NCBI GenBank assembly: GCA_016176335.1 | Contig: JACOXI010000003.1 | Span: 62,001-126,000 of the forward strand | Source of the DNA: Candidatus Daviesbacteria bacterium | GTDB taxonomy: Bacteria; Patescibacteria; Microgenomatia; Daviesbacterales; UBA10151 | Length of the DNA: 64,000 bases | Reading direction: 5' to 3' | Shown here: positions 41,447 through 48,661 of the stretch, one piece after another | Layout: every line of letters begins with the position of its first letter | How positions within the stretch are numbered: the first letter of the stretch is position 1 | The notes under the pieces: generated by a model | Databases searched by the model: none | Seen by the model: the letters and a program-made list of their open reading frames with translations, nothing else | What the model was told of the DNA's origin: nothing | Translations under genes and position numbers: made by a program

Positions 41447-41635
41447 ATGCAGGATTACATTTGGTTTACGGCTACAAAAACATTTGTTAGGAATCAAAAA
41501 TGGCTTTGGGTACCTTACCTACACTCTCTAAATGGTAAAAATCTGTTCTGGCCAAATAAAGGTTTTGAAACACAGGAAAAAGCAACAGACTATATGAAAA
41601 TGCATTTAAATCAAATTAAACAAGATTATTTCTAG
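41447..41635 (+). CDS. Small hypothetical protein
   Basis: 62 aa from the ATG at 41447 (an earlier in-frame ATG exists at 41420). TATACT ends 8 nt before this ATG, fitting the leaderless pattern of the window. The product is aromatic and basic ('YIWFTATKTFVRNQKWLWV', 'FETQEKATDYMKMHL'). It resembles small accessory proteins but no family was recognised. Convergent with the winged-helix-like gene, 3 nt apart. Confidence 0.5.
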   Translation: MQDYIWFTATKTFVRNQKWLWVPYLHSLNGKNLFWPNKGFETQEKATDYMKMHLNQIKQDYF

Positions 41636-41638
41636 TGA

Positions 41639-41938
41639 TCAAAAACCTAGATAGGTAGGTTCTTCACCTTCTCGTTCTATTATGTTCTGATCCCACATAA
41701 AATCCATCAATGAGAATACTAATGTTTCTCCAATTCCCAACTTAAACATCAAATGATTAACAGAGGCATATCCAGATTCATAAACTATTGTGAGAGCTAA
41801 TTTTAAATTTGATAAACGGTCTACCCCAGATGGGTGATCAATATAAATTGATCTATAAGAAGAATCGTTATTTATAATATCTTGTACTTTATCCCATTCT
41901 ACTTTTTGTAAAAGGTAATATTTTTTTAAATCTTCCAT
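41639..41938 (-). CDS. Small winged-helix-like protein
   Basis: 99 aa. The C-terminal half, 'LKLALTIVYESGYASVNHLMF' interrupted by 'KLGIGETLVFSLMDFMWDQ' and 'NIIEREGEE', follows the layout of the FtsK gamma winged helix (ASVSLLQRxxxIGYxRAxxLxDxLExxGII). It is therefore a likely DNA-binding protein. The N-terminal half is charged. No partner gene is evident. Confidence 0.55.
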   Translation of the reverse strand: MEDLKKYYLLQKVEWDKVQDIINNDSSYRSIYIDHPSGVDRLSNLKLALTIVYESGYASVNHLMFKLGIGETLVFSLMDFMWDQNIIEREGEEPTYLGF

Positions 41939-41971
41939 TTCTAATAAATTTTAGGACTTTCTTAGTGGTGA

Positions 41972-42090
41972 GTCAATCCTTCGACAAACTCAGGAAAAGC
42001 TTGTGGTGGGCACTTCGGCTGGTTCGACTACTTCAGTACAGGTACGCTCACCACAAGTATGCTCAGTGTAAACTTCGTCGAACCATGGGA
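41972..42090. repeat. Cluster of CTTCGAC/CTCAG palindromic units
   Basis: Several degenerate units: CCTTCGACAAACTCAGG, GGTTCGACTACTTCAG, CTTGTGGTGGGCA with GCTCACCACAAG as an inverted pair, and GCTCAGTGTAAACTTCGTCG. The DNA can fold into a long imperfect hairpin. It lies downstream of the antitoxin gene. Confidence 0.7.
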
Positions 42091-42113
42091 AATATTGTCT
42101 ACCCTATACTACC

Positions 42114-42392
42114 TTAGACTAATTGAATTTTTAATTTTAGATTTAGGGCTGAAGCTACTTTCTGTATAAGCCCAATTGATGGATTAGCATTCATACCTTC
42201 TAACCTGGAAATAACTGCCTGAGTGGTATTGGCCGCTTTAGCCAGATCCCTTTGAGAAATACTTTTACTAAGCCTTGCTGCAATAAGTGCCCTACTGATT
42301 TGATACTCAGCTTCTGATTCCTCCCAAGCTTTTTTAAACTGTGGATCTTTTAAACTTTTTTTTAGATGTTGTCTAAAGGTGTATGTTTTCAT
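42114..42392 (-). CDS. XRE-family antitoxin (HigA-like)
   Basis: 92 aa from the ATG at 42392 (a TTG two codons upstream is possible). N-terminal helical part 'RQHLKKSLKDPQFKKAWEE' typical of HigA-type antitoxins, then helix-turn-helix 'SQRDLAKAANTTQAVISRLE' and 'PSIGLIQKVASALNLKLKI'. It would neutralise the toxin encoded just upstream and repress the pair. A GATATC-N6-GATATC palindrome lies between the two genes. Confidence 0.85.
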   Translation of the reverse strand: MKTYTFRQHLKKSLKDPQFKKAWEESEAEYQISRALIAARLSKSISQRDLAKAANTTQAVISRLEGMNANPSIGLIQKVASALNLKLKIQLV

Positions 42393-42400
42393 ATTCAAAT

Positions 42401-42418
42401 GATATCCTAAAAGATATC
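42401..42418. promoter_or_regulatory. Palindrome between toxin and antitoxin genes
   Basis: GATATC (42401-42406), six bases, GATATC (42413-42418), with outer A/T symmetry. It overlaps the toxin stop region and lies just upstream of the antitoxin start, so it may be the binding site of the XRE antitoxin. Confidence 0.45.
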
Positions 42419-42755
42419 AACTTGTCAAGCCTTTTAATCGCACCAAAGCAATATTAATTTCCTTTGCAGGAGTTTTGTTAGTTTTTTTAACAAAAGCGTG
42501 AAGAAGTAAAATCTGTTTTTCCATCCGAGTAACATATAAAATCCTGATGCTATCTTCCCCTAAAATTCTAATCTCCCAAAGCGGAGACCCAGTTAATTTT
42601 TTAATATGTGGAATAGCAGAGATTAATCCATATTCCTCTATATTAGAAAAAATTTTAAAGGCTTTAATTTTAGCTTTTAAATTAGTATCCAAAAATTCCC
42701 TTACCGGATTGCTACCGGAAGATGAAATATAATAGATAACTTGCCATTTATCCAT
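42417..42755 (-). CDS. RelE/HigB-type toxin
   Basis: 112 aa from the ATG at 42755. Text typical of the phage-derived Gp49/HigB-like group: 'NPVREFLDTNLKAKIKAFKIF', 'HIKKLTGSPLWEIRI', 'IRILYVTRMEKQILLLHAFVKK'. These are ribosome-dependent mRNA interferases in known cases. Order toxin then antitoxin is the usual HigBA arrangement. Confidence 0.85.
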   Translation of the reverse strand: MDKWQVIYYISSSGSNPVREFLDTNLKAKIKAFKIFSNIEEYGLISAIPHIKKLTGSPLWEIRILGEDSIRILYVTRMEKQILLLHAFVKKTNKTPAKEINIALVRLKGLTS

Positions 42756-42769
42756 TCCAGGCAAATTTT

Positions 42770-42843
42770 ACACTTCGACTACGCTCGGTACAATAGCCCC
42801 TTCGACCCGTTCGATTCAACTCAGGGTAAACAAAGCTCAGGGC
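42770..42843. repeat. CTTCGAC/GCTCAG palindromic units upstream of the toxin
   Basis: ACTTCGACTACGCTCGGTA, CCCTTCGACCCGTTCGAT and ACTCAGGGTAAACAAAGCTCAGGG: degenerate members of the same dispersed family seen at 28.56 and 42.0 kb. Together with the 41972-42090 cluster they bracket the toxin-antitoxin pair. Confidence 0.65.
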
Positions 42844-42958
42844 ATTGGGACTTTTGGGAGAAAATTACCAGATATAATAAGGAAATATTAATCCTTACAC
42901 AGGCAAGAAGGGTACTGTTAACCCTTTTAAAATAACCCCTAAAAAACGTAGATAGAAA
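42844..42958. other. Intergenic stretch with one hairpin
   Basis: No gene is recognised. A TATAAT-like box occurs near 42874 on the plus strand and an AAGGGT / ACCCTT stem near 42908-42926 could end transcription on either strand. Confidence 0.3.
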
Positions 42959-43119
42959 CTAGCCTAGAAGATAGAGCAAAACAGCCAAAATAAGTAAGGC
43001 TACTCCTGTATATAAATTTAAGGTATTGGAAACTTGAATAAGATTTAATCCGGCCAAAACAAGCAGCAGTCCAATAGCTCCAGTTAGAATGGCAAAAAAA
43101 CTTTCTTGAACCGGTTCAT
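42959..43119 (-). pseudogene. Small two-helix membrane protein gene broken in a T7 run
   Basis: From the ATG at 43119 the frame breaks after 11 codons. Adding one T to the seven-T run (plus-strand A run 43094-43100) gives an intact 53-aa protein: basic start 'MNRFKKVFF', then two membrane helices ('AILTGAIGLLLVLAGLNLI' and 'GVALLILAVLLYLLG') and TAG at 42961-42959. TATAAT (43131-43126) lies 6 nt before the ATG. Either a sequence error, a real mutation, or slippage-controlled expression. Confidence 0.65.
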
Positions 43120-43160
43120 AAATTTATTATATCAGAAGTCCTAAGCTTGCAAACTACTAG

Positions 43161-43418
43161 CTCCTCGACCTGGATTCGAACCAGGAACCTTCTCGTTACT
43201 TTAATGGACTATCTCATCACCATGAATCTGGATGATCTTTAGGTGGTGGGCGCTATTGGTGTACTCACCTAGTCTCTGCACCTTGAACGCACCGTATGGT
43301 ACATCCCTTGGCTCAGGGTTATCTTAAGACGTTCCCTGAATTCACCCACTTATCATTCTAATGTTTCCATTAGAAGCTGCTAACACAGCGAGCCGCTCTA
43401 CCGTTGAGCTATCGAGGA
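43161..43418 (-). tRNA. tRNA-Asn (GUU) interrupted by a group I intron
   Basis: Exons 43418-43385 and 43198-43161. Acceptor TCCTCGA/TCGAGGA with G73, D arm GCTC/GAGC, spliced anticodon loop CTGTTAA (GTT), T arm CCTGG-TTCGAAT-CCAGG, no CCA. The anticodon stem has four good pairs and a G27 x A43 mismatch. The intron splits the anticodon between positions 35 and 36. Confidence 0.92.
43199..43384 (-). ncRNA. Group I intron (IC3-like) in tRNA-Asn
   Basis: 186 nt. The exon end GCTGT pairs with the internal guide GCAGC giving a perfect P1 with U-G at the splice site; the intron ends in G. Conserved elements are in order: P 'AATTCAGGGAAC', Q 'AACCCTGAGCCAAGGG', R 'GGTGCAGAGACTAGGTG', S 'GATGAGATAGTCC'. 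No ORF inside. Confidence 0.93.
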
Positions 43419-43473
43419 TTGTGAATGTGCCTGGATATTTTACCACAGTTAGATAACAACTAGGATGTAGCTT

Positions 43474-44265
43474 TTATGTATGCAGCGGTTTTAATTTTGC
43501 AGGAGTAGACTCACGGATCAAGGCTCTTGCTAAAGCGACCATTGGATCTATCAAATGCACACCTTGATATTTTGACTCTGGTAAGGCTAGCGGTATTTCT
43601 GTACACCCTAAAATAATTGCATCTACACCTTGATCGTAAAGTATTTCAGTATATCTTAGAAAATTATCTCGGGCTCTTACTGTCACAGGGCTAACTGCTT
43701 TAATACCCCACTCAGGATTGTAAATTGAATCATGAAGTTCATCTTGTAACTTCTGTGGCACTTGTAATAAGCGGTATCCCAGAGGAGTAAGTATTTGCTC
43801 ATAAACACCAACTTTTCTAGTACCTGTTGTAGACATTAAACCAATGTTTTGAGCGTTTGGCAACATCTCTTTAATTAAACCGGCTGTTTCTTCAAGCATA
43901 TGCACGACTTGCACACATACACTCTTTTCTTTTAGCATTCGGGTGAAATCTTTCCAAATTCTTGGAGCATGGAAAGTGTTACAAGGCACACCAGCCACCA
44001 CTTCTTCCGCACCTGCAGCTTTAGCAGCAGCAGCTATGGCTTGCATGACTAAAATCATGGCTTCGGCCGGGTCTTCTTTAATTTCTCCTAATAAAAATTT
44101 AGTCCTGTCGGGAATTTGAGAAGAGTGGGAAATATGAACTACCGATAAATGTCCTTGATCAGTTCTACTTAAAGTATGCTGAATAATTAGCTCATGAAGC
44201 TTAACGCCTGCCATTGGACCAACTCCACCACCAATTCCTATTACTTTCTCTACCATATTGCTCAT
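43474..44265 (-). CDS. Aspartate/glutamate racemase family protein
   Basis: 263 aa. 'IGGGVGPMAGVKLHELI' at the N-terminus, catalytic cysteines in 'GVPCNTFHAP' and 'IILGCTEIPLA', and 'GLMSTTGTRKVGVYEQIL' typical of the family. It is diverged from the racemase at 15329. A D-amino-acid product for peptidoglycan is plausible, but the substrate is not determined. It is isolated between tRNA-Asn and rpoD. Confidence 0.88.
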   Translation of the reverse strand: MSNMVEKVIGIGGGVGPMAGVKLHELIIQHTLSRTDQGHLSVVHISHSSQIPDRTKFLLGEIKEDPAEAMILVMQAIAAAAKAAGAEEVVAGVPCNTFHAPRIWKDFTRMLKEKSVCVQVVHMLEETAGLIKEMLPNAQNIGLMSTTGTRKVGVYEQILTPLGYRLLQVPQKLQDELHDSIYNPEWGIKAVSPVTVRARDNFLRYTEILYDQGVDAIILGCTEIPLALPESKYQGVHLIDPMVALARALIRESTPAKLKPLHT

Positions 44266-44324
44266 TTTAACAGCAATTTTACCATCTAATGGAGAAGATT
44301 GCCACGCTTCGCTTGTAATGACGA

Positions 44325-45416
44325 CTATTCTAAATAATCTCTTAGCTTTTTAGCCCGAGTTGGATGTTTTAATTTTCTGATGGCTTTGGCTTCAATCTGT
44401 CTAATACGTTCACGGGTCACCCCAAACTCTTTCCCTACCTCTTCCAAAGTCCGCTGTTTTCCATCTTCTAATCCAAATCTAAGCTGCAGTACTCTTTTTT
44501 CTCTAGGTGAAAGACTGTCTAATACTTCATCCAGATGTACTTTCAACAGCTCACGGGTGGCCTGCTCATCCGGCTGCAAGCCCTGATCCGCAATAAAATC
44601 CCCCAAATGTGAGTCTTCCTCATCTCCTACCGGTGTTTCCAAAGAGGTTGGTTCTTGGGAAACCTTGATAATCTCTCTGGCCTTGCTCTCATCAATCTCC
44701 AAAACTTTGGCAACTTCCTCGGGGGTTGGTTCCCTGCCCAGCTCCTGCATCAATCTTCTTTGAGTTCTATTAAAACGATTTATGGTCTCCACCATATGAA
44801 CAGGGATACGAATGGTTCTGGCCTGATCAGCGATGGCCCGCGTGATGGCCTGCCTGATCCACCAAGTGGCGTAAGTGGAAAATTTATAGCCTCTTCTCCA
44901 ATCGTATTTATCAACAGCGCGCATTAAACCGATATTGCCCTCTTCAATAAGATCCAAAAGACTCATGCCCCTGCCAACATATTTTTTGGCAATGGAAACA
45001 ACCAATCTTAAATTGGCACTAATCAGTTTATCCCGGGCTTTTTTCTCATTTTTCTCCGCCCTTTTGGCAAGATCTATCTCATCCTGCGCTGTTAAAAGGG
45101 GGATCTTGCCAATATCACGCAGGTATTGCCTGACAGGATCTGTAACGGAGCCTTCCTCGAGTGTTGATAAAAGCTCCAGCTCTTTTTCCAGTTCTGATGC
45201 GGTTTTAGTATCCGCTTCCAATTCCTCTGCAGTTGTTTCGAAAACATCCACACCCTCGCTGATAAGCTTGGTGTAAAATTTGTCCAGCTCCTCAATTGCT
45301 TCCTCCGGTTTGGGAAAAATTTGCAGGATTTCTTCCTGGGTAACAAACCCCCGCTTTGTTCCCAGCTTGAGCAGTTTTTTAACATCAAGTGATGATTCTT
45401 TTTTGTTTTTGGCCAT
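44325..45416 (-). CDS. rpoD: Primary sigma factor RpoD/SigA
   Basis: 363 aa. Region 1.2 'DPVRQYLRDIGKIPLLT', region 2 'LRLVVSIAKKYVGRGMSLLDL' and 'YKFSTYATWWIRQAITRAI', region 3, and region 4 helix-turn-helix 'TLEEVGKEFGVTRERIRQIE' near the C-terminus. It directs RNA polymerase to TTGACA/TATAAT promoters, which are abundant in this window. It starts 1 nt after the dnaG stop, a dnaG-rpoD arrangement as in the macromolecular synthesis operon. Confidence 0.97.
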   Translation of the reverse strand: MAKNKKESSLDVKKLLKLGTKRGFVTQEEILQIFPKPEEAIEELDKFYTKLISEGVDVFETTAEELEADTKTASELEKELELLSTLEEGSVTDPVRQYLRDIGKIPLLTAQDEIDLAKRAEKNEKKARDKLISANLRLVVSIAKKYVGRGMSLLDLIEEGNIGLMRAVDKYDWRRGYKFSTYATWWIRQAITRAIADQARTIRIPVHMVETINRFNRTQRRLMQELGREPTPEEVAKVLEIDESKAREIIKVSQEPTSLETPVGDEEDSHLGDFIADQGLQPDEQATRELLKVHLDEVLDSLSPREKRVLQLRFGLEDGKQRTLEEVGKEFGVTRERIRQIEAKAIRKLKHPTRAKKLRDYLE

Positions 45417-45417
45417 A

Positions 45418-47193
45418 TTAGAGATTTTTCAATTTAACCGACAGATCTCTGAAACGCTTGTTCAAAGACTCCACCACTTCCATATTACCAAACTCCTGGG
45501 CATTTTTTATCTCCAGTGACAACCTCTCCAAAGATGCTTTAATCAAAGCTTTCTTAAGTTCTGACACTACCGCCTCCAGTTCTTTCTGCCAGTTTTTAGG
45601 ATCGTTTAGCTTACCATCAAGCTCTGTTAAATACAACTTGTCCACCTCCGAAAGTAATTCTTTTGGCAAACCTGAAACATATTCAGAAATATTAAAAGCC
45701 TCACTTTTAAAAGAAATCGAATCCATGTATAAAACCAACAGTACATAAATTTGCCTGAAATTTTCTTTGAAAAACAACGTTTCCGGGAAATTGGGAACAA
45801 AAGTGAAATCCAAAGGAGGGTGTAACAGCAGAGCAATTAAGTATTCTTCCAAAAGCTCTCTCCTATTTTTGCCCAAAATCACATTATCTTGGGCTGTTTG
45901 TTGGAAAACCTGTGAATAATTTCTCTGCAGCGTGGTACTTCTTGCTTTATTGACTGCATCCCGGATCACTTTTTCATCTGTTTTTATAAATGCCGCAAGT
46001 CTTGTGATATATTTTTCCCTTTCAAAATCATTGGTAATTTTTGCCCAGATAGAAATCAACTCCTCACCTATTTTTTTCAAATCCGCACTCTTTTTAGTAT
46101 CAAATCTTTTAGCGGTTGATGTTAAATAATAATCGTAGATTGCTACTGCTTCACTGATGGCTTTCTGCCAAATCCCGGGATCGTCTTTGATGGCTTCTGC
46201 CGCATCTTTCTCACCCTCAATTTGGATAATTTTAATGTTCAAACCTGCTCTATCGGCAAGTTCTATGCCTCTTCTTGCTGCCGAGTCCCCTGCCAAATCC
46301 ATATCAAAAGACAAAGAAATATTTTCCGCATATTTTTTAATAAGATCAACTTGCCCCTCTGTCAGCGCAGTACCTTTGGATGCCACCACATTTCTAAAAC
46401 CGGCCTGATGAGAAAGGATTACATCCATCTCCCCTTCTACCAATATCGCCTCTTTTTTGCTTCTGATCTCCCCTTTGGCCAAATTTAATCCAAACAAAAA
46501 ATTACTCTTGTCAAAAATTGGGGTTTGCGGAGTGTTGATGTATTTTGGTTCGGCAGGATATAAAACCCTGCCGGCGAATCCTCTTAATTGATCTTTACCA
46601 TCAATCAGAGGAAAAGTGATCCTGCCCCTAAATCTATCATAACAACCTGATTTAGAAGATACCCCCAAACCTGAACCTAAAATTTCTGCGACGGTAAATC
46701 CTCTTTTTAATAAAAACTTTGTCAGGGACTCCCAAGAATTCAGTGAGTAACCTATGCCAAAACTTTCAATACTGCCTTCTGTTATGCCCCTGGTCTTTAA
46801 ATACTGCAAAGCTTTTTTACCTAAATTGTGTTTGGTTAAAATGTAGTGAAAAAATTCCTGGGCTTTTAAATTAACTGCAAAAAGTCTGTCTTTGAGGTCT
46901 GTTTTTTGAGGAGTTTTTTGCAGGGTCACTCCTGCTCTTTTTGCCAAAAATTCCAAAGTCTCCTTAAATTCCATGCCCTCTTTTTCCATGAGAAATGTGA
47001 AGTGATCGCCGCCTTTTTGGCAGCCAAAACAATGCCAGATTTGGCGCTCGGGAGACACCACAAATGAAGGAGTTTTTTCGCTGTGGAACGGACAAACAGT
47101 CTTAAAATTGACACCGCTTTTTTTTAAGGTCAGGTACTCGGAGATTAAATCTACGATATTTAACTTTTGCTTGATAAGTTCAACATCATCCAT
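45418..47193 (-). CDS. dnaG: DNA primase
   Basis: 591 aa from the ATG at 47193; a longer ORF from 47259 adds 22 residues not expected for the family. CHC2 zinc finger Cys34-His37-Cys55-Cys58, primase core, Toprim 'ILVEGEMDVI' and 'SLSFDMDLAGDSAA', and a helical C-terminal domain that should bind the replicative helicase. It synthesises RNA primers. Directly followed by rpoD. Confidence 0.96.
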   Translation of the reverse strand: MDDVELIKQKLNIVDLISEYLTLKKSGVNFKTVCPFHSEKTPSFVVSPERQIWHCFGCQKGGDHFTFLMEKEGMEFKETLEFLAKRAGVTLQKTPQKTDLKDRLFAVNLKAQEFFHYILTKHNLGKKALQYLKTRGITEGSIESFGIGYSLNSWESLTKFLLKRGFTVAEILGSGLGVSSKSGCYDRFRGRITFPLIDGKDQLRGFAGRVLYPAEPKYINTPQTPIFDKSNFLFGLNLAKGEIRSKKEAILVEGEMDVILSHQAGFRNVVASKGTALTEGQVDLIKKYAENISLSFDMDLAGDSAARRGIELADRAGLNIKIIQIEGEKDAAEAIKDDPGIWQKAISEAVAIYDYYLTSTAKRFDTKKSADLKKIGEELISIWAKITNDFEREKYITRLAAFIKTDEKVIRDAVNKARSTTLQRNYSQVFQQTAQDNVILGKNRRELLEEYLIALLLHPPLDFTFVPNFPETLFFKENFRQIYVLLVLYMDSISFKSEAFNISEYVSGLPKELLSEVDKLYLTELDGKLNDPKNWQKELEAVVSELKKALIKASLERLSLEIKNAQEFGNMEVVESLNKRFRDLSVKLKNL

Positions 47194-47292
47194 ATTGACA
47201 ATATCCCAAAAGCCCGCATATTCTTGGCTCCCAGGTATTGTGAGCGGATTGTACCCCAAAAGGATCCCGAAGGCAAGGCTGGAAGATGTGAG

Positions 47293-47382
47293 TGGCGGAG
47301 GGAGTGGGATTTGAACCCACGATACCCTTGCGGATATACCTGCTCTCCAAGCAAGCGCACTAGGCCACTATGCGATCCCTCC
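47293..47382 (-). tRNA. tRNA-Ser (GGA)
   Basis: Acceptor GGAGGGA/TCCCTCC, G73 and an encoded CCA, anticodon stem CTTGC/GCAGG with loop TTGGAGA, long variable arm TATATCCGCAAGGGTATC-like hairpin, T arm GTGGG-TTCAAAT-CCCAC. Reads UCC/UCU. Confidence 0.92.
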
Positions 47383-47394
47383 AAACGTTGGATA

Positions 47395-47979
47395 TTATAC
47401 AGTAATGATTAAAAGATATTCTTTGTTTCCTCCCCCACCTAAAATTGGTGACTCCATACAATCGTTTGTCGTATATTGTATATCGCTTATCGTCTTAATC
47501 ACATTATTTTTCACTTCTTCAGCTTTTTCTGCAGGCAAAACACCTTTGATTAAATCCTTTTTTTCAGCTTCATAATGGGGTTTTAAAAGAGCAACAATTA
47601 TTCCGTCTGGTTTAAGAAATTTTCTAACTACTGGTAATATAAGTTCCAGTCTGGTCCAGCCAGCATCAATGGTGATAATGTCCACCCTTCGACTTCGCTC
47701 AGGGCCTTCGGCCATCTCCGGGAGGTTTTCCAGGTGGAGTATATTTGTCCGCTCCATTACCACCACTCTCTGGTCGTTTCGAAGTTTCCAGGCCAACTCA
47801 CCATAAGCTGTATCAAGTGCATAAACTTTTTTGGCTTCATTTTGCAAAAGACAATCCACAAACCCGCCGGTTGACGAACCAACATCCAAAATAACCTTAT
47901 CTTTGACGCTAATTTTGAATTGGTCTAATGCTGACTGGAGTTTTTCTCCGCCTCTGGATACAAACTGCTTACTTGCCAT
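47395..47979 (-). CDS. TlyA-like rRNA methyltransferase without the S4 domain
   Basis: 194 aa. It starts at the 'FVSRGGEKLQSALDQF' linker that normally follows an S4 RNA-binding domain, then the FtsJ-type methyltransferase: SAM loop 'ILDVGSSTGGFVDCLLQ', 'VYALDTAYGELAWKLR', 'IDAGWTRL', 'LLKPHYEA'. TlyA proteins 2'-O-methylate 16S/23S rRNA. The S4 part is missing with no room upstream because a Nudix gene overlaps by 11 nt. A palindromic repeat adds 'GPERSRR' before 'VDIITIDAG'. Confidence 0.85.
   Translation of the reverse strand: MASKQFVSRGGEKLQSALDQFKISVKDKVILDVGSSTGGFVDCLLQNEAKKVYALDTAYGELAWKLRNDQRVVVMERTNILHLENLPEMAEGPERSRRVDIITIDAGWTRLELILPVVRKFLKPDGIIVALLKPHYEAEKKDLIKGVLPAEKAEEVKNNVIKTISDIQYTTNDCMESPILGGGGNKEYLLIITV
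47685..47704. repeat. Palindromic CCCTTCGAC...GCTCAGGG unit inside the tlyA-like gene
   Basis: CCCTTCGACTTCGCTCAGGG, 20 bp, identical in type to the unit in the sucC-like gene. In the coding frame it gives 'PERSRR' plus a neighbour residue, just before a core beta strand. Confidence 0.75.
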
Positions 47980-48373
47980 AAATTTCTAAAGCTTTTTTGA
48001 GAAGTTGCTTGTCTTGAGAAAAAGTAAGCTGCTTTAATGCCTCGTTAATATCATACCATCCAGCTTCCTCCACCTCCCAGTCGTGATTATTTGGATCGCC
48101 ATTTTTATATTTCATTAAAAAGTAGGTCACAACTTTAAATATTTTCTCCCCATTTAGGGTGTAAACATATTTTGAATAACCCGCTTTGCTCAAAATCTCC
48201 GCCTCTACCCCACCTTCTTCCCTGACTTCACGAATTGCGGCTTCTTTGCTGGTTTGTCCTGGATCAATGAGTCCTTTGGGGAAACTCCAGTGTTTGTTTT
48301 GAGAATGCTTGGTCAAAAGCACTTGATTGGCCTTATTAAAAACTATTCCTCCGGCAGAAAATTCTCTTTTCAT
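47969..48373 (-). CDS. Nudix hydrolase
   Basis: 134 aa. Nudix box 'GLIDPGQTSKEAAIREVREE' with following 'GGVEAE', preceded by 'SAGGIVFNKANQVLLTKH' and 'HWSFPKG'. It hydrolyses a nucleoside diphosphate linked to another group, commonly Ap4A, NADH or damaged nucleotides in this subgroup. Overlaps the TlyA-like gene by 11 nt. Confidence 0.92.
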   Translation of the reverse strand: MKREFSAGGIVFNKANQVLLTKHSQNKHWSFPKGLIDPGQTSKEAAIREVREEGGVEAEILSKAGYSKYVYTLNGEKIFKVVTYFLMKYKNGDPNNHDWEVEEAGWYDINEALKQLTFSQDKQLLKKALEIYGK

Positions 48374-48395
48374 TTATTTAAACTATTATAGCAAG

Positions 48396-48482
48396 CGGTG
48401 GGAGCAGGATTCGAACCTGCGTGAGACTTTCGTCTCGATTGGTTTTCGAGACCATCCGAATAGGCCACTCTCGCATCCCACC
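48396..48482 (-). tRNA. tRNA-Ser (CGA)
   Basis: Acceptor GGTGGGA/TCCCACC, G73, no CCA. Anticodon loop CTCGAAA on an ATGGT/ACCAA stem (outer pair A-A), long variable arm TCGAGACGAAAGTCTC-like hairpin, T arm GCAGG-TTCGAAT-CCTGC. Reads UCG. Confidence 0.9.
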
Positions 48483-48483
48483 T

Positions 48484-48559
48484 TGGCGCGCCTGGAGGGA
48501 ATTGAACCCCCGACCTTAACGTCCGCAACGTCACGCTCTATCCGCTGAGCTACAGGCGC
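48484..48559 (-). tRNA. tRNA-Arg (GCG)
   Basis: Acceptor GCGCCTG/CAGGCGC, G73 and an encoded CCA. D arm GCTC/GAGC with A20, anticodon stem TGACG/CGTTA with loop TTGCGGA, T arm GGGGG-TTCAATT-CCCTC. Anticodon GCG reads CGC and CGU without inosine; most bacteria use ACG edited to ICG. One base separates it from tRNA-Ser(CGA). Confidence 0.88.
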
Positions 48560-48627
48560 ATAAAACTGGTGTTCTACCTTTCGTTAGCAAAAGGCAAGCT
48601 CCTGCTTATCCATTGAATTACGGGCGC
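48560..48627 (-). pseudogene. Degenerate tRNA-like sequence (Arg-like 5' half)
   Basis: It begins GCGCCCGTAATTCAATGGATA like a tRNA-Arg and has an anticodon-arm-like hairpin AGCAGGA/TTTTGCT, but the D stem does not pair, there is no TTCRA T loop and no matching 3' acceptor strand. It abuts tRNA-Arg(GCG). Confidence 0.45.
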
Positions 48628-48661
48628 TTGCACGCTCATTTTAGCATAGAAGTGCTGATAA

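Noticed and set aside
45418..47259. DnaG start at 47259
   Set aside because: It adds 22 residues not found in primases; the Met at 47193 begins the conserved 'MDDVELIKQKLNIVDLI' sequence.
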